Shown: positions 23,422 through 33,316, counted from the first letter of the stretch. The stretch: DNA of 64,000 bases from Caenibius tardaugens NBRC 16725 (GCF_003860345.1 NZ_CP034179.1:2588001-2652000); one strand, 5' to 3'. Numbers and translations are program-made. Notes: generated from the sequence alone by a model not told the origin.

Positions 23422-25665
23422 ATGCGAATCTCGAAATCCATTTCGCTGCTCGGAACGTCGCTCGCAATCGTCGCCGGACCTTCGGCGGTATGGGCTCAGG
23501 ACGCTGGAAACGCGCCTGCGGGCGGCATCGCCGAAATCGTCGTTACGGCACAGAGGCGATCAGAATCGTTGCAGGATGTGCCGATTGCCATTTCGGCGCT
23601 TGACTCGAAACGGATCGAGGAGGCGGGTTTCAAGGATGTTGTCGACCTTACGTCGACGGTGCCCAATCTCAACATTTCCGCGCTCTGGGGCACGTCCAAT
23701 CCCAAGATATTCATGCGCGGCATCGGCAATAACAATTTCAACCAGACCGCCGAGAGCAAGGTCGCCGTTTACCTGGATCAGGTCTATCTGTCCGCACCTT
23801 CGGGGCAACTGTTCCAGATGTTTGACCTCGACCGGATCGAGGTTCTGCGCGGACCGCAGGGAACGCTATACGGCAAGAATGCGACCGGTGGGGCGATCTC
23901 GGTCTATTCCAAGCTGCCCGGCGATACGTTCGAGGGTTATGCCCGCGCGGGATATGGGAATTACGATGCCTATGAGCTTGAAGGCGCCGTCACCGTTCCA
24001 CTCGGCGGCAATCTGTCGGCCCGTGTCGCGGGAACATGGAACAAGCGCGACGGCTATGTCACCGACACGGGGACCGGTGCAAAGGTCAACGACGCCGATC
24101 AGTGGGCGGGACGCGCCGTGCTGCGCTGGCAACCGGCGGGCGCAGATATCCGGCTCAATATTCATGGAGGTGGTTCGAACTCCACGCACAACAACAGCGT
24201 CCATCGCGGCATTTTCGATCCTGACGCGCTCGCGCTCGGTAATGTCGTCAAATTGCCCGCGTCGCGCATCATCGCTGGTCAAGGGATCGATATATTGGGC
24301 TACCGCGACCCCAATCCAGATCCTTACGTGAATACGTATGAGCGCGACACCTTCGCCAAAATTGATCTTTTCGGCGTATCGCTCGTTGCCGATTTCGATC
24401 TCGGCAACGATTACACGCTGACGTCGGTATCTGGCTATGAGAAGTCGAAGCGGCATGTGCTGCAGGAAGGGAACGGCGCGCCGAGTACGATCTTCACGAT
24501 CGACTGGGGGCCGTCCAAATTTGAATCCTGGTCGCAGGAATTGCGCCTCGCATCGCCTGGTGACAGCGGATTCAGCTGGATTCTCGGCGCCTTCGCCTTT
24601 CATGAGAAGGGCACCGTCCACAATTTCTATAATATGTCGTCGGTTGCCTTCGCGCTCGGGTTTGATGCTTTCGACCAATATTACACGCAGAAGACCGATA
24701 CGTTCGCCGGGTTCGCCCAGGCTCAGGTCAAACTCACTGACAAGCTCAACCTGACTCTCGGTGGGCGGATCAATCATGAAAAGCGAAAGCTCGATCATCG
24801 CACTTTCGCAACGACTGCAGCCGGAGCTTCGGTATTTCCGGGGCCCCTGTTCGATCTCAATCTCGAGAACAGCTGGACAGAATGGTCTGGCCGCGCCGCG
24901 CTCGACTTCGCAGTCTCTGACGACATCATGCTTTTCGCGAGCGTCAATCGAGGTTTTACCAGCGGTGGCTTCAATACCGGGGCGTTCAACGATCCAGTGG
25001 GTGCCGCGCGAACCTTCAACCCCGAACATGTCCTGAGCTATGAAGCGGGAATAAAAACGACGCTGTTCGATCGTCGGCTGCTCTTCAATGCGACCGCCTT
25101 CATGTATGATTACAAGGACCTGCAGGTTTTCACATTCACTGCTGGCGGCCTTCAGTTCATTGAAAATGCGTCGAATGCCCGAATCCAGGGCATCGAGTTT
25201 GAGCTGCAGGCAAAACCCGTGGACAATCTGGAACTGGGCGCGAGCCTTGGGTTGCTAAGCAGCAAATATCGGAATTTTCGGCGCGATGCCGGCGGAGTTG
25301 TTGAGGATTTGAGCGGTAACCGGTTGATCGGCGCGCCGAACACGCAGTTTAACATTGTCGGAAAATATACCTTCCCGACGTCGATCGGCGCCTTCTGGGT
25401 CCGTGCCGACTATACCTACACAGGCAATCGCTTTTATGACGAGCGACAACTCACCGAACTCAGCAGCGAGGGGGCAACGACAAATCTCAACGCGTCACTG
25501 GGCTTTACCAGCGCGGATGAACGTTTTGAGGCGTCCCTCTGGGCGAAGAATTTGACCGACGAGGTCAGCATCATCGATGTCGTCGAGGTGGGTTTGTTCG
25601 GCTATCAGAATGTCTGGTATAACATGCCGCGGACCTATGGTCTGATGCTGGGGTACAAGTTCTGA
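23422..25665 (+). CDS. TonB-dependent receptor of the ketone-catabolism island
   Basis: A 747-residue outer-membrane receptor. The ATG at 23422 follows GGGAGAGGAA and begins a signal peptide (MRISKSISLLGTSLAIVAG, cleavage after WAQ or nearby). The longer in-frame start at 23314 overlaps the operator and is rejected. The plug starts with IAEIVVTAQRRSESLQDVP and contains LRGPQGTLYGKNATGGAIS. The barrel ends in the terminal phenylalanine (GYKF) needed for BAM assembly. It is probably the uptake route for the substrate of the carboxylase pathway, because it carries the same operator motif and follows the CoA ligase. There is no N-terminal signalling (STN) domain, so it does not signal to a FecI-type sigma factor. 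Confidence 0.92.
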   Translation: MRISKSISLLGTSLAIVAGPSAVWAQDAGNAPAGGIAEIVVTAQRRSESLQDVPIAISALDSKRIEEAGFKDVVDLTSTVPNLNISALWGTSNPKIFMRGIGNNNFNQTAESKVAVYLDQVYLSAPSGQLFQMFDLDRIEVLRGPQGTLYGKNATGGAISVYSKLPGDTFEGYARAGYGNYDAYELEGAVTVPLGGNLSARVAGTWNKRDGYVTDTGTGAKVNDADQWAGRAVLRWQPAGADIRLNIHGGGSNSTHNNSVHRGIFDPDALALGNVVKLPASRIIAGQGIDILGYRDPNPDPYVNTYERDTFAKIDLFGVSLVADFDLGNDYTLTSVSGYEKSKRHVLQEGNGAPSTIFTIDWGPSKFESWSQELRLASPGDSGFSWILGAFAFHEKGTVHNFYNMSSVAFALGFDAFDQYYTQKTDTFAGFAQAQVKLTDKLNLTLGGRINHEKRKLDHRTFATTAAGASVFPGPLFDLNLENSWTEWSGRAALDFAVSDDIMLFASVNRGFTSGGFNTGAFNDPVGAARTFNPEHVLSYEAGIKTTLFDRRLLFNATAFMYDYKDLQVFTFTAGGLQFIENASNARIQGIEFELQAKPVDNLELGASLGLLSSKYRNFRRDAGGVVEDLSGNRLIGAPNTQFNIVGKYTFPTSIGAFWVRADYTYTGNRFYDERQLTELSSEGATTNLNASLGFTSADERFEASLWAKNLTDEVSIIDVVEVGLFGYQNVWYNMPRTYGLMLGYKF

Positions 25666-25869
25666 TGCTGGTGCGGCGCGCGATGCCGGTGCGATGGCAC
25701 GGATACCTGCAAGACGCGCCGCTCCGCCGCTCTGGCCGTGGGGCGAGGCCTTGTGGCCGATCCTGCACTGCACTTACGCTCGACGCGTTCAGTGGAGAGC
25801 GGTTCGCATAAGACAGACTGCACCATCGGGTATAATCGCCACGGGCTTGGTTTCCCGACATGCGACGCC

Positions 25870-28800
25870 TTACGGTTTGATCCCGACGTCGTCGAACTCG
25901 GCGTCGATTTCCACTGACAGGTTTCGTGCGAATTCGATATCGGCGGCGCCATCGGTTGTTTGGTCGAGCCGGAGCCTGGCGATACCGCGCCCGAATACGG
26001 GCCCGGGTGCTGTGGTCAGTGTCTTGGCGAGTGTGTCGAATTCGTCGGCTGCGCGGCCCCAGTCATACAACTTCAGCGATGTCAGGCCGCTTGTGAACAA
26101 GGCTTGATTATTGGCAGGTTGCTTCTGTAGCGCGGCGTCGCAATCCTGACGTGCGGTCGCCAGTTGGCCTGCAATGTGCAGCCGTGCCTTGCAGCGCAGG
26201 GTCAGCATGGCGACATTGTCAGGCATGATGGCCAAGGCCTGATCGGCGATGACGACGGCTTCCTGCGGTTGGTTCATGCGGATCAGCAACTCGGCCATCG
26301 CCAGGCGAAGCCCGACGCCGCGCAGCACGCCGTCTTCCGCTGGGGGCAATTGCTTCAGACGGGCATCGATGTCCTTCAACGCCTTTTCATATTCTGCGCG
26401 CGCAGGTTCCACGCGGCCGGCCATGCCCAATATTCTGCCGCGGCGCATCGCGCGGGCAAGAGTCGTCGCCCACGGCGGGCTGTTGGCGTTGGGTCCGGTC
26501 ATTGCCGTGTCGACCATGGCGATAGCCTCCGCCACATTGCCAAGGCGTGCGGTAACCCGGGCAAGGGCCATGCGCACCTGCGGACGGGGCGCGAGGTCGA
26601 CCACCTTTTGTAAATCCGCTCTCGCCTTTTCAAGCTGGCCGATCTGTTCGTACGCCAGCCCGCGTTCAAACAGCCAGACCGCGCTGACGGCGCCGGGATC
26701 GAGATTGCGGCCCAGATCCGGGATGGCTTTCTCGGGATGACCGCGGCGTGCCTGCAGCAGGCCCCGGACCTGGAAGGACCGTGGCTCGACCGGATTGCTG
26801 GCGAGAGCTTTGTCGATCGCGGTCTCCGCCTCATCCAGCCTTCCCAAACGGACCAGCGCGAGCGCGCGCAGCGACTGGGCAAGCGACGATCCCGGTTCAA
26901 GGGCCACCGCCTGGTCAAAATCTGACAGGGCATTTTTCATCTGCCACTTTTCCAGGCGATCATACCCGCGCGAAATGAACTCTTCCGATGTTGTGGGCGC
27001 GCCCGATCTGCTCCAGTCGCGCGTGGTCAGTCGTGTGACCGGGACGAGGGGAATGGCCTCGTCCGCGCGTGCCTCGGGTCTGATACCCAGTCCCGCAAAA
27101 TTGAAGTCCACGTCCGGGCTAATGCTTCGAGCCAGCTCAATATCGGCAGAGCCATCGTCTTTCGCGCCGTTGTGGATCTTCGCTATTCCCCGCCCAAACA
27201 GGGCATGCGCGGAACCCGCCTCTAACTTGATGGCCATGTCGAACTCGGCCAGTGCCCGGCCCCATTCATGCGCCTTCAGCGATATCAGGCCACTGGAATA
27301 CCAGATGCCTGATATCGGGACACCCCCGTTTGCCCGCGCGGCATCGCAATCCAGGCGCGCTTTCGCCAACTGGCCCGGGTCCGACGTTTGCATCAATGAA
27401 GTGCAGCGCGAAGCCAGCATCAAAACATTGTTGGGCTGTATGGCCAGTGCCTGATCCGCAATTGCGATGGCTTCAGGTACACGATCGAGGGCGTTGAGCA
27501 ATTTGATCTTCGCAAAGAGCAGCAGAGCGGTATCGTTGTTCAACTGTGGTCCGCTTAGCGCAGGCATTTGCTTCAATCGGGCGTCTGTGTCGCGGAGTCC
27601 GGTTTCGTAGCTGGCCCGTGCCTGTTCCTTGAGCCCCACCATCTGTAGTGCCCCGCCTCGGCGCCTGGCCAGAATGTAAGCTGGCGACTGGCTGGTGCCG
27701 TCCGGGCTTTGCATGCCTTTGTCGATGGCAGCGATTGCGTCTTTGGTGTTTCCGAGCCGGACCAGCACACGCGCCAGATCGGCGTTGATCCTGTCGTGTT
27801 CAGGCGAGAGCGTAAGCGCATGCTGGAAATCTGCCCTGGCCTTCTCGAACTGACCGGTCTTTTCGTAAGAACGCCCGCGCTCGATCAGTGATATGACACT
27901 GGTCGGATTAGACTTGGCCAGATACCGGCTTAGATCGAGAATGGCCTGCTCAGGGCGATTCCGGCGGGTATTGATAAGGCCCCGTACCTGAAACGCCCGT
28001 TCGTGCACCAAAGCGACGCTGTGGGCCTTGTTGACCGAGGCTTCTGCTTCGTCGAGCCGTCCCAGGCTCATCAGAGCAAGTGCGCGAAGCGAGAGGGCCA
28101 AGGAGGAATCGGGCGACAAGGCAACCGCTTGGTCATAATCGGCCAGAGCTTCCTTTTTAAGCGCCAGCGTCCGATCGAAATCCGTACTGGACAGAACTCT
28201 GGCTCGCTCCTCCATGGTAGCATAACCGCGAGCCATAAAATCGGCCGCCGTTCTGGGTGTTCCAGACCCCTTCCAATTATCGACGACAAGGTCGTCCGGG
28301 GCTGTAATATAGGCCATTTCCCCTGCGATTTCGGCCAATGCCGCAGCGCTCGCCAGCGCTTCGGCGGCGGAGATTTCGGGCTTGAGCCTGACGATTGTCG
28401 ATGTCGCAACTGCGCGGCCGTTTTCCAGCGACAGGGTGCGTGCGATACGGGTGCCTGCCACCGTACGATCAAAGTTTTTGCCCTGCAGCGCATAGCCTTC
28501 GCCCTGGCCCGGCAGAATGATTTCCTCCCGCACTACGGTATGAACGGGGAAATCGAGGCGGAAGGGGACCTGCGCATTGGCCCCGTCACGTCCCGTGAAA
28601 TCGGGCTGCCACAGGATGCCTTTGTTGCTGAACTGGAAGCGGGGACTTGGCGGATCGCCTTTCTTGTCCCAGTTCAATCGCACTTTGCCGCTGAACTGGA
28701 TGATAAACGTTTGAGTGTCCGGCGTTGCCGTGAACCGTATGGTGCGGTCCACGGCCTCGGGCAACAGATCGGGGTGTTGTTCCAATCCCTTTTTCAGCTC

Positions 28801-30240
28801 GGCCTCGCCGATCCGGACCAGCAAAGCGTTCAGCGCGGTGGCTGCATCGCCATGAAAGACCATTTCGCCTTGCGCGGATACCGGAGCCAAGGCCCCGGCA
28901 GTTGCGTCGAGCGTTATTTTCCGTTCGGCGAGCGGCCTGGCGGGGGGCGTCAGAGGCAGTGCGATTAGCGCTGCGCCTGCGGTCCGGATTGGCAGTCCAT
29001 AGCCAAACGGGGACGATGCAAGCACCTCCAGATCGTGGTCGCCCGAACGGGTCCCGTCGAGCCAATAGGATTGTCCGTCTATCGTGGCGTGGACGAGAAC
29101 ATGATCGAACAATCGCGCACTGGGCAGGCGGTCTGTCAGCCCGTCGCCCGTGAGTGTGTTGACAAGGACAGGCTCGGCTTCGATGTCGAGTTCACTGAGA
29201 AGCGCAAGCAGCATTGCAGTCTTCCCTTTGCATTCGCCGAAGCGCCGCTTCCAGGTCTCCTCGGCTGACGCCGGAATATGGCCCCCTTCGCCCATAACGG
29301 ACGCGAAATTTCGAATTTTGTCCTGAACAAGCTGGAGGGCGGCCAGCGCGCTTGCTTTCGGCGTGGGAGCTGCGGCGCGGATGCGCTGTGCCTCGGCCTT
29401 TAGCGGTGAGCTGTCATTCAACGTCGCCGCCTTGACATAGAGCGGCGCGAGCAAGGTGCTGACCTCGGACCAATCGCGGTAAGAGCTTGTTTCAACAAAC
29501 ATTGTAGAAGAAAAGCGGGCCGGAGCAGCTGGCGGAAGCAAGGGCACATCGAGGTTGCGGAATTCGGCCCTCAGTTCGTTGCCAAGCTTCATTTTTCGGA
29601 CTTTGAGTTTGCCCATTGCCGGCGATGCCGCCCATCGCATGGGCATGCCGTCGGGCCAGATTTCTCGCACGAGGACAAGGCTGGCCTTCATTCCCGGGGG
29701 GAGGTTTACGCCGCCTTCGGGCTTGAAGTCGACCGTCCCGGCATCGGTGCGCACCGAATAGGCGAGGTGCACGATGTCCCCAACCCGAAGATCCTCGGGC
29801 TGGATCGTTGCTGTGAGCATGCCGTCGAGCTGCGCGGCCTCGAGATTGCTTTCCCGCCTCAGGATGCTGAACTTCTGGGCGGCAAGAACATTGTGGGTAA
29901 CACCGTCACGGATCACTTCGAGCCTGTGAACGATGAGATCGCTACGCTCCGGCTGCCAGGGGATAGCGACGGTGCCTTCTGCGGTCAGCCCTTCCGTGTT
30001 CTGGATCTTGCTCATTGTCTCGACATAACGGGTGCTTGTCGTACCGCTGTGGCTGGTTTGCAGCGAGAAGAGCAGCAACTCTACCGGCTGTGCGGCTTGT
30101 CTGGTATCGGACGCGGGCGCCGGAGTCTGCGGCTGTTCAACCCAGTCAGGTGCGGCTTCAAAGATCGGCTCGTTGCCGGCCATTGCCTGACCCGGCAGAA
30201 ATCCGGCCAATATAAACAGGCCAATCAGAAAGAATCGCAA
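25870..30240 (-). CDS. DUF3857/transglutaminase-like protein with duplicated TPR module
   Basis: A very large protein, 1,456 residues if translation starts at the TTG at 30240. I chose this because GGGAGGGG sits 7 bp upstream and it opens a clean signal peptide (MRFFLIGLFILAGFLPGQAMA). An ATG at 30300 lacks a ribosome site and adds a basic leader. After the signal come a DUF3857 domain, a transglutaminase-like domain (RRFGECKGKTAM with Cys337, then DHVLVH and YWLDGT for His and Asp), a beta region and two TPR modules. The TPR modules, about 650-1065 and 1070-1456, are copies of each other: each starts with WxxSGxPxTxxxFxxRGY. It is periplasmic or membrane-bound. It stands alone, convergent with the TonB receptor to its left. 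Function unknown. Confidence 0.85.
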   Translation of the reverse strand: MRFFLIGLFILAGFLPGQAMAGNEPIFEAAPDWVEQPQTPAPASDTRQAAQPVELLLFSLQTSHSGTTSTRYVETMSKIQNTEGLTAEGTVAIPWQPERSDLIVHRLEVIRDGVTHNVLAAQKFSILRRESNLEAAQLDGMLTATIQPEDLRVGDIVHLAYSVRTDAGTVDFKPEGGVNLPPGMKASLVLVREIWPDGMPMRWAASPAMGKLKVRKMKLGNELRAEFRNLDVPLLPPAAPARFSSTMFVETSSYRDWSEVSTLLAPLYVKAATLNDSSPLKAEAQRIRAAAPTPKASALAALQLVQDKIRNFASVMGEGGHIPASAEETWKRRFGECKGKTAMLLALLSELDIEAEPVLVNTLTGDGLTDRLPSARLFDHVLVHATIDGQSYWLDGTRSGDHDLEVLASSPFGYGLPIRTAGAALIALPLTPPARPLAERKITLDATAGALAPVSAQGEMVFHGDAATALNALLVRIGEAELKKGLEQHPDLLPEAVDRTIRFTATPDTQTFIIQFSGKVRLNWDKKGDPPSPRFQFSNKGILWQPDFTGRDGANAQVPFRLDFPVHTVVREEIILPGQGEGYALQGKNFDRTVAGTRIARTLSLENGRAVATSTIVRLKPEISAAEALASAAALAEIAGEMAYITAPDDLVVDNWKGSGTPRTAADFMARGYATMEERARVLSSTDFDRTLALKKEALADYDQAVALSPDSSLALSLRALALMSLGRLDEAEASVNKAHSVALVHERAFQVRGLINTRRNRPEQAILDLSRYLAKSNPTSVISLIERGRSYEKTGQFEKARADFQHALTLSPEHDRINADLARVLVRLGNTKDAIAAIDKGMQSPDGTSQSPAYILARRRGGALQMVGLKEQARASYETGLRDTDARLKQMPALSGPQLNNDTALLLFAKIKLLNALDRVPEAIAIADQALAIQPNNVLMLASRCTSLMQTSDPGQLAKARLDCDAARANGGVPISGIWYSSGLISLKAHEWGRALAEFDMAIKLEAGSAHALFGRGIAKIHNGAKDDGSADIELARSISPDVDFNFAGLGIRPEARADEAIPLVPVTRLTTRDWSRSGAPTTSEEFISRGYDRLEKWQMKNALSDFDQAVALEPGSSLAQSLRALALVRLGRLDEAETAIDKALASNPVEPRSFQVRGLLQARRGHPEKAIPDLGRNLDPGAVSAVWLFERGLAYEQIGQLEKARADLQKVVDLAPRPQVRMALARVTARLGNVAEAIAMVDTAMTGPNANSPPWATTLARAMRRGRILGMAGRVEPARAEYEKALKDIDARLKQLPPAEDGVLRGVGLRLAMAELLIRMNQPQEAVVIADQALAIMPDNVAMLTLRCKARLHIAGQLATARQDCDAALQKQPANNQALFTSGLTSLKLYDWGRAADEFDTLAKTLTTAPGPVFGRGIARLRLDQTTDGAADIEFARNLSVEIDAEFDDVGIKP

Positions 30241-30599
30241 AGTAAAACCCCTCCCGCCCCTCAAGCAGCGGGACAAGACTTCGTTATTTCCCGTACCCAT
30301 GGCAAGCGACTTTATGATGTGCTGATTATAATGACGCTGATTTCCGGAACGTATCCGTTCATGCCCGCTTGCCATCCCGCTGGATACAGATTGGGCTGAT
30401 CTGCTTTCGAGAAAACATCGCTGTTGAGGTGCGACAAGGGTAAACGATCCATCATGCCCACATCCGCAAAGGTGGAGATAGTGGACGGCGATTCCCGATC
30501 AGGATGACCCCACCCCGGAAGCCGGAATATGCGTCGCACCGCAAGTTCGAAGCCACTTCGAACCCTATGGACTGACCTGATCAGCGGGAAGCGCTCCCT
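30241..30599. other. Gene-free leader region
   Basis: About 360 bp without a supported gene. It should contain the promoter of the leftward DUF3857 gene and the end of the leftward glycosyltransferase operon. No strong hairpin or repeat stood out. Confidence 0.5.
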
Positions 30600-31775
30600 T
30601 CAGGCCGCGTCAGCCCATTTTTCAGAGATGGTCCTGTACCTGTCGAACAGTTCGGTGAAGTGCGCGTCCATTGTCCGGGTGAACCCCGCTGCAAGGCTGG
30701 CGCGTGCGCGCTGGGCGGGGGGATCGGATTGCAGGAACTGCTTCAGCGCTTCGACGAGCGCCGCCGCATTGCCCGCGTCGTATATCGCGCCCTGACCCGG
30801 AACGTATTGGTCTCCTGCCCCGCCGTCGTCGGGGATGATCAGTGGCAAACCGCTGGCGCGTGCCTCTGCGGCAACCATGCAGAAGGTTTCTGCTTCGCAG
30901 CCATGGATCAGGGCATCGGCGCTCGCCATGATCGTCGCCAGTGTGCGGCGATCACTGATTGGTGCTGCAAGATGGATGTGGGGATTGTTGCCGGCGGCCC
31001 GCAAAACGCGTTTTTTGTCGCGGCCATCGCCGAACAGGACCAGCCCGACAGGATGGTCGTAACCAGCGGCCTTCACCGCTTCGATGACCATCGGCCACCG
31101 CTTTTCCGAGGCATGTCGCCCAAGGGCGATGAGAAGGGTGGCGCTTTCACCGAGCCCGCAACGTTCAAGCAGCCGTGCTCTGAGTATCGGGTCACGCAGG
31201 TCCGGGGAGAATATGCCCGGTTCCACCCCCATCGGATTGGTGATGATCTTGCGTAATCCGCCCGCTTCCAGCCTGTTCGCCAGTTTTTGGCTGGCACAAA
31301 CCACCTGATCGAACTGATCATCAAGACGGCGTAAATGGCGCCAGAACCGATCGAACCGGCGGTCGATGGTGTCATGCGACAGGAAATTGCCAAACCAGCG
31401 ATAGGCGTAGGCGGACAGCGGGTCTGCATGCATGATGAGAGAACGGACGGCCTTTCCGGGCCAGCGCGCGACCATCACCGGGCTGGCCCATGGCGAGGAT
31501 ACTTCGATGACATCCGGTTCGAGCCGATCGAGCAGGGCATGCAGCGCACACGCATCGCTGAAATAATGGTAACGGCGATCGAGGGGGAAATGCGGCGCGG
31601 CAATCGTTTCGATCTGGCCGCCATTTGCGCGCTGTATGACTGCGTTATCACGGCCCGGAGCGACGATGATGACTTCCTCGACCCCCGGCCGGGCGGCGGC
31701 CAGTTTACGCTCCACATATGTTTTAACGCCCCCGCCTGCAGGGGTGTAAAACGCGCAGACATCGACAATCCGCAT
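30600..31775 (-). CDS. GT-B glycosyltransferase (family 4-like), last gene of envelope-glycan operon
   Basis: A 391-residue cytoplasmic or membrane-associated glycosyltransferase. The N-terminus has the Gly-rich acceptor loop FYTPAGGGVKTYVERKL. The C-terminal half has the donor-binding motif EAETFCMVAAEARASGLPLII (the E-x7-E type seen in family GT4) and a preceding LFGDGRDKKRV. It should transfer a sugar from a nucleotide donor to a lipid or glycan acceptor. The gene follows the DUF2141 gene with its ribosome site (GAGGAAA) overlapping that gene's stop codon. Donor and acceptor are unknown. Together with the other operon members it suggests a glycolipid or surface polysaccharide. Confidence 0.87.
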   Translation of the reverse strand: MRIVDVCAFYTPAGGGVKTYVERKLAAARPGVEEVIIVAPGRDNAVIQRANGGQIETIAAPHFPLDRRYHYFSDACALHALLDRLEPDVIEVSSPWASPVMVARWPGKAVRSLIMHADPLSAYAYRWFGNFLSHDTIDRRFDRFWRHLRRLDDQFDQVVCASQKLANRLEAGGLRKIITNPMGVEPGIFSPDLRDPILRARLLERCGLGESATLLIALGRHASEKRWPMVIEAVKAAGYDHPVGLVLFGDGRDKKRVLRAAGNNPHIHLAAPISDRRTLATIMASADALIHGCEAETFCMVAAEARASGLPLIIPDDGGAGDQYVPGQGAIYDAGNAAALVEALKQFLQSDPPAQRARASLAAGFTRTMDAHFTELFDRYRTISEKWADAA

Positions 31776-31778
31776 GGA

Positions 31779-32279
31779 TTATTTCCTCAAAGGTGAGAAA
31801 GACACGAGGCCGCTTCGATAATTCATCACGATGCGAACATGCGTGAGGGTGGATCCGGCGCTGATCGCCACCGCAGCGGCTTTCGGCTTGGACATCCCGA
31901 GGCGTGGGTTGTTGGAAAAACCGATCCCGTCGACAGACAGGCCGAATTTGCGGTTGGAATCGCGGTCATGCAGCAAACTGACCGCGTAAGTGCCCGGCCC
32001 CGGAATCCGGATGCAGAGTTGCACAGGGCCGCGGGCAGGGACCGGAACCTCGACCCGGCGGAATACCTTATGCTCCATGATCAGGATGTTATCGTCCTGA
32101 AGGAAGTCCTTGTCGTTCGCCGGATAGACTTCCAGTTTCAACTGTCCTTTGCGATCCTTCAATCCCCCAACTTCGACGAGAAAGGCAGGCCCCGTTTCGT
32201 TGGCCCGGCACCGCCCTTCGGCCTTGCCGAGATCGGGAGTGGACTGCAATGCAGCGGCGAAGAACAGCAACGGAATCAT
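31779..32279 (-). CDS. DUF2141 family exported protein
   Basis: A 166-residue protein with a short hydrophobic leader (MIPLLFFAAALQS) suggesting export. The DUF2141 signature is clear: YPANDKDFL in the first half, then YAVSLLHDRDSNRKFG and GIGFSNNPRLG, ending in an immunoglobulin-like beta sandwich. Members are small periplasmic or surface proteins of unknown role. Its start overlaps the stop of the membrane-protein gene (ATGA) and it is followed after 3 bp by a glycosyltransferase. Translational coupling on both sides indicates a working partnership in the same glycan pathway, perhaps as a periplasmic binding component. Confidence 0.85.
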   Translation of the reverse strand: MIPLLFFAAALQSTPDLGKAEGRCRANETGPAFLVEVGGLKDRKGQLKLEVYPANDKDFLQDDNILIMEHKVFRRVEVPVPARGPVQLCIRIPGPGTYAVSLLHDRDSNRKFGLSVDGIGFSNNPRLGMSKPKAAAVAISAGSTLTHVRIVMNYRSGLVSFSPLRK

Positions 32280-33232
32280 GAACGGTGACTTCCGCGCATG
32301 AGTTCATAGCCGCCCACGCATATGCCAACGCAGAGATGGGCCGCGAGGATGAGCGAGGCCATCAGGGTCATGGCATCAACGATCTGGGTGTCCTGCCCGA
32401 CGAAAAAGGCGGCCAGTCCGGCGAAAACCACGTCCTTGTTCGGCAAGAAGGGCAAGCGCGACAGCAACTGGCGCAAGGCGGATAGCAACAGCCACAAGCC
32501 CAACGGAACCGCGGGAAGCATGATGTGCCACATCGTCGCTGCCAGCGCGGTTTTGGCCACGATGCGAAATATGTGAATGCCGCTGACCAGCCACAGCTCG
32601 CGCGGGGGAAGCGTGAAAAGACGGTTGCCGAACAGCAGCACCACCATCGATGTGACTAGCACGAACACGGTGGACCAGATGAAGGCGTTGGCGCTGAAAT
32701 GAAGATGCAGTTCACCGAGTAACGGCGCGGCCAGAACCACCAGAATCAACGTGAACAGATTGCCGGTCAGTGCACTGAGGATGGATACGTCCTTGATCGC
32801 ACCGAAAGGCGCGTTGGTGATCGCAGCGTTGCGTCTGGCCCAGGTGTAGAAATAGACTTCCCCCAGATAGCCCAGCAGAAGCTCGTTACTGACCAGTTTG
32901 CCGAGTAAGGCGGGGAAACCTGATGCAGGGAGAGTCCAGATCCGCCGGAAAATGGCAAATTCCGACAATGGTGCCGCGAAATAGTAGGCGAAAAACAGCA
33001 CCCAGAAGGCGACGCTGGCAGGCACGAGTGTCCACAGCGTCGCAAAATCGACATTGCGAAGCTGATAGATAGCCACCACGAAAATCGCGAACGAGATCAA
33101 CGGCCCAACGATAAGAGGCCAGTTTTTATTTTTACGTATCAGTGGAACGGGGTCAATCGACGCCCCCATGCCAGAAGTCTGTTCCAACATTCCTGCCGTT
33201 TGCGCATTGGCCGCTACGGAATCATTTGGCAC
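32276..33232 (-). CDS. Flippase-like integral membrane protein (UPF0104/MprF-type)
   Basis: A 318-residue polytopic protein with about seven to eight hydrophobic segments (first at about 39-58, last about 290-308). It has the layout of the lysylphosphatidylglycerol synthase transmembrane family (PF03706), known from the flippase part of MprF and from archaeal AglD. Key conserved-looking stretches are YLGEVYFYTWARR and PLSEFAIFRR. Members are thought to move or handle lipid-linked molecules across the inner membrane. It sits between two glycosyltransferases and a deacetylase, so a role in flipping a glycosylated lipid is plausible. The start at 33232 is the first of several Met residues (also 15 and 22), so the N-terminus is uncertain. 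Confidence 0.75.
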   Translation of the reverse strand: MPNDSVAANAQTAGMLEQTSGMGASIDPVPLIRKNKNWPLIVGPLISFAIFVVAIYQLRNVDFATLWTLVPASVAFWVLFFAYYFAAPLSEFAIFRRIWTLPASGFPALLGKLVSNELLLGYLGEVYFYTWARRNAAITNAPFGAIKDVSILSALTGNLFTLILVVLAAPLLGELHLHFSANAFIWSTVFVLVTSMVVLLFGNRLFTLPPRELWLVSGIHIFRIVAKTALAATMWHIMLPAVPLGLWLLLSALRQLLSRLPFLPNKDVVFAGLAAFFVGQDTQIVDAMTLMASLILAAHLCVGICVGGYELMRGSHRS

Positions 33233-33316
33233 GCATACATCCCTCTATTCCGGAACCGGGACCGGGGATGAGACGATATGGCGTCTGACGGACCGCAGTT
33301 GGCCTGCAAGAAAAAT

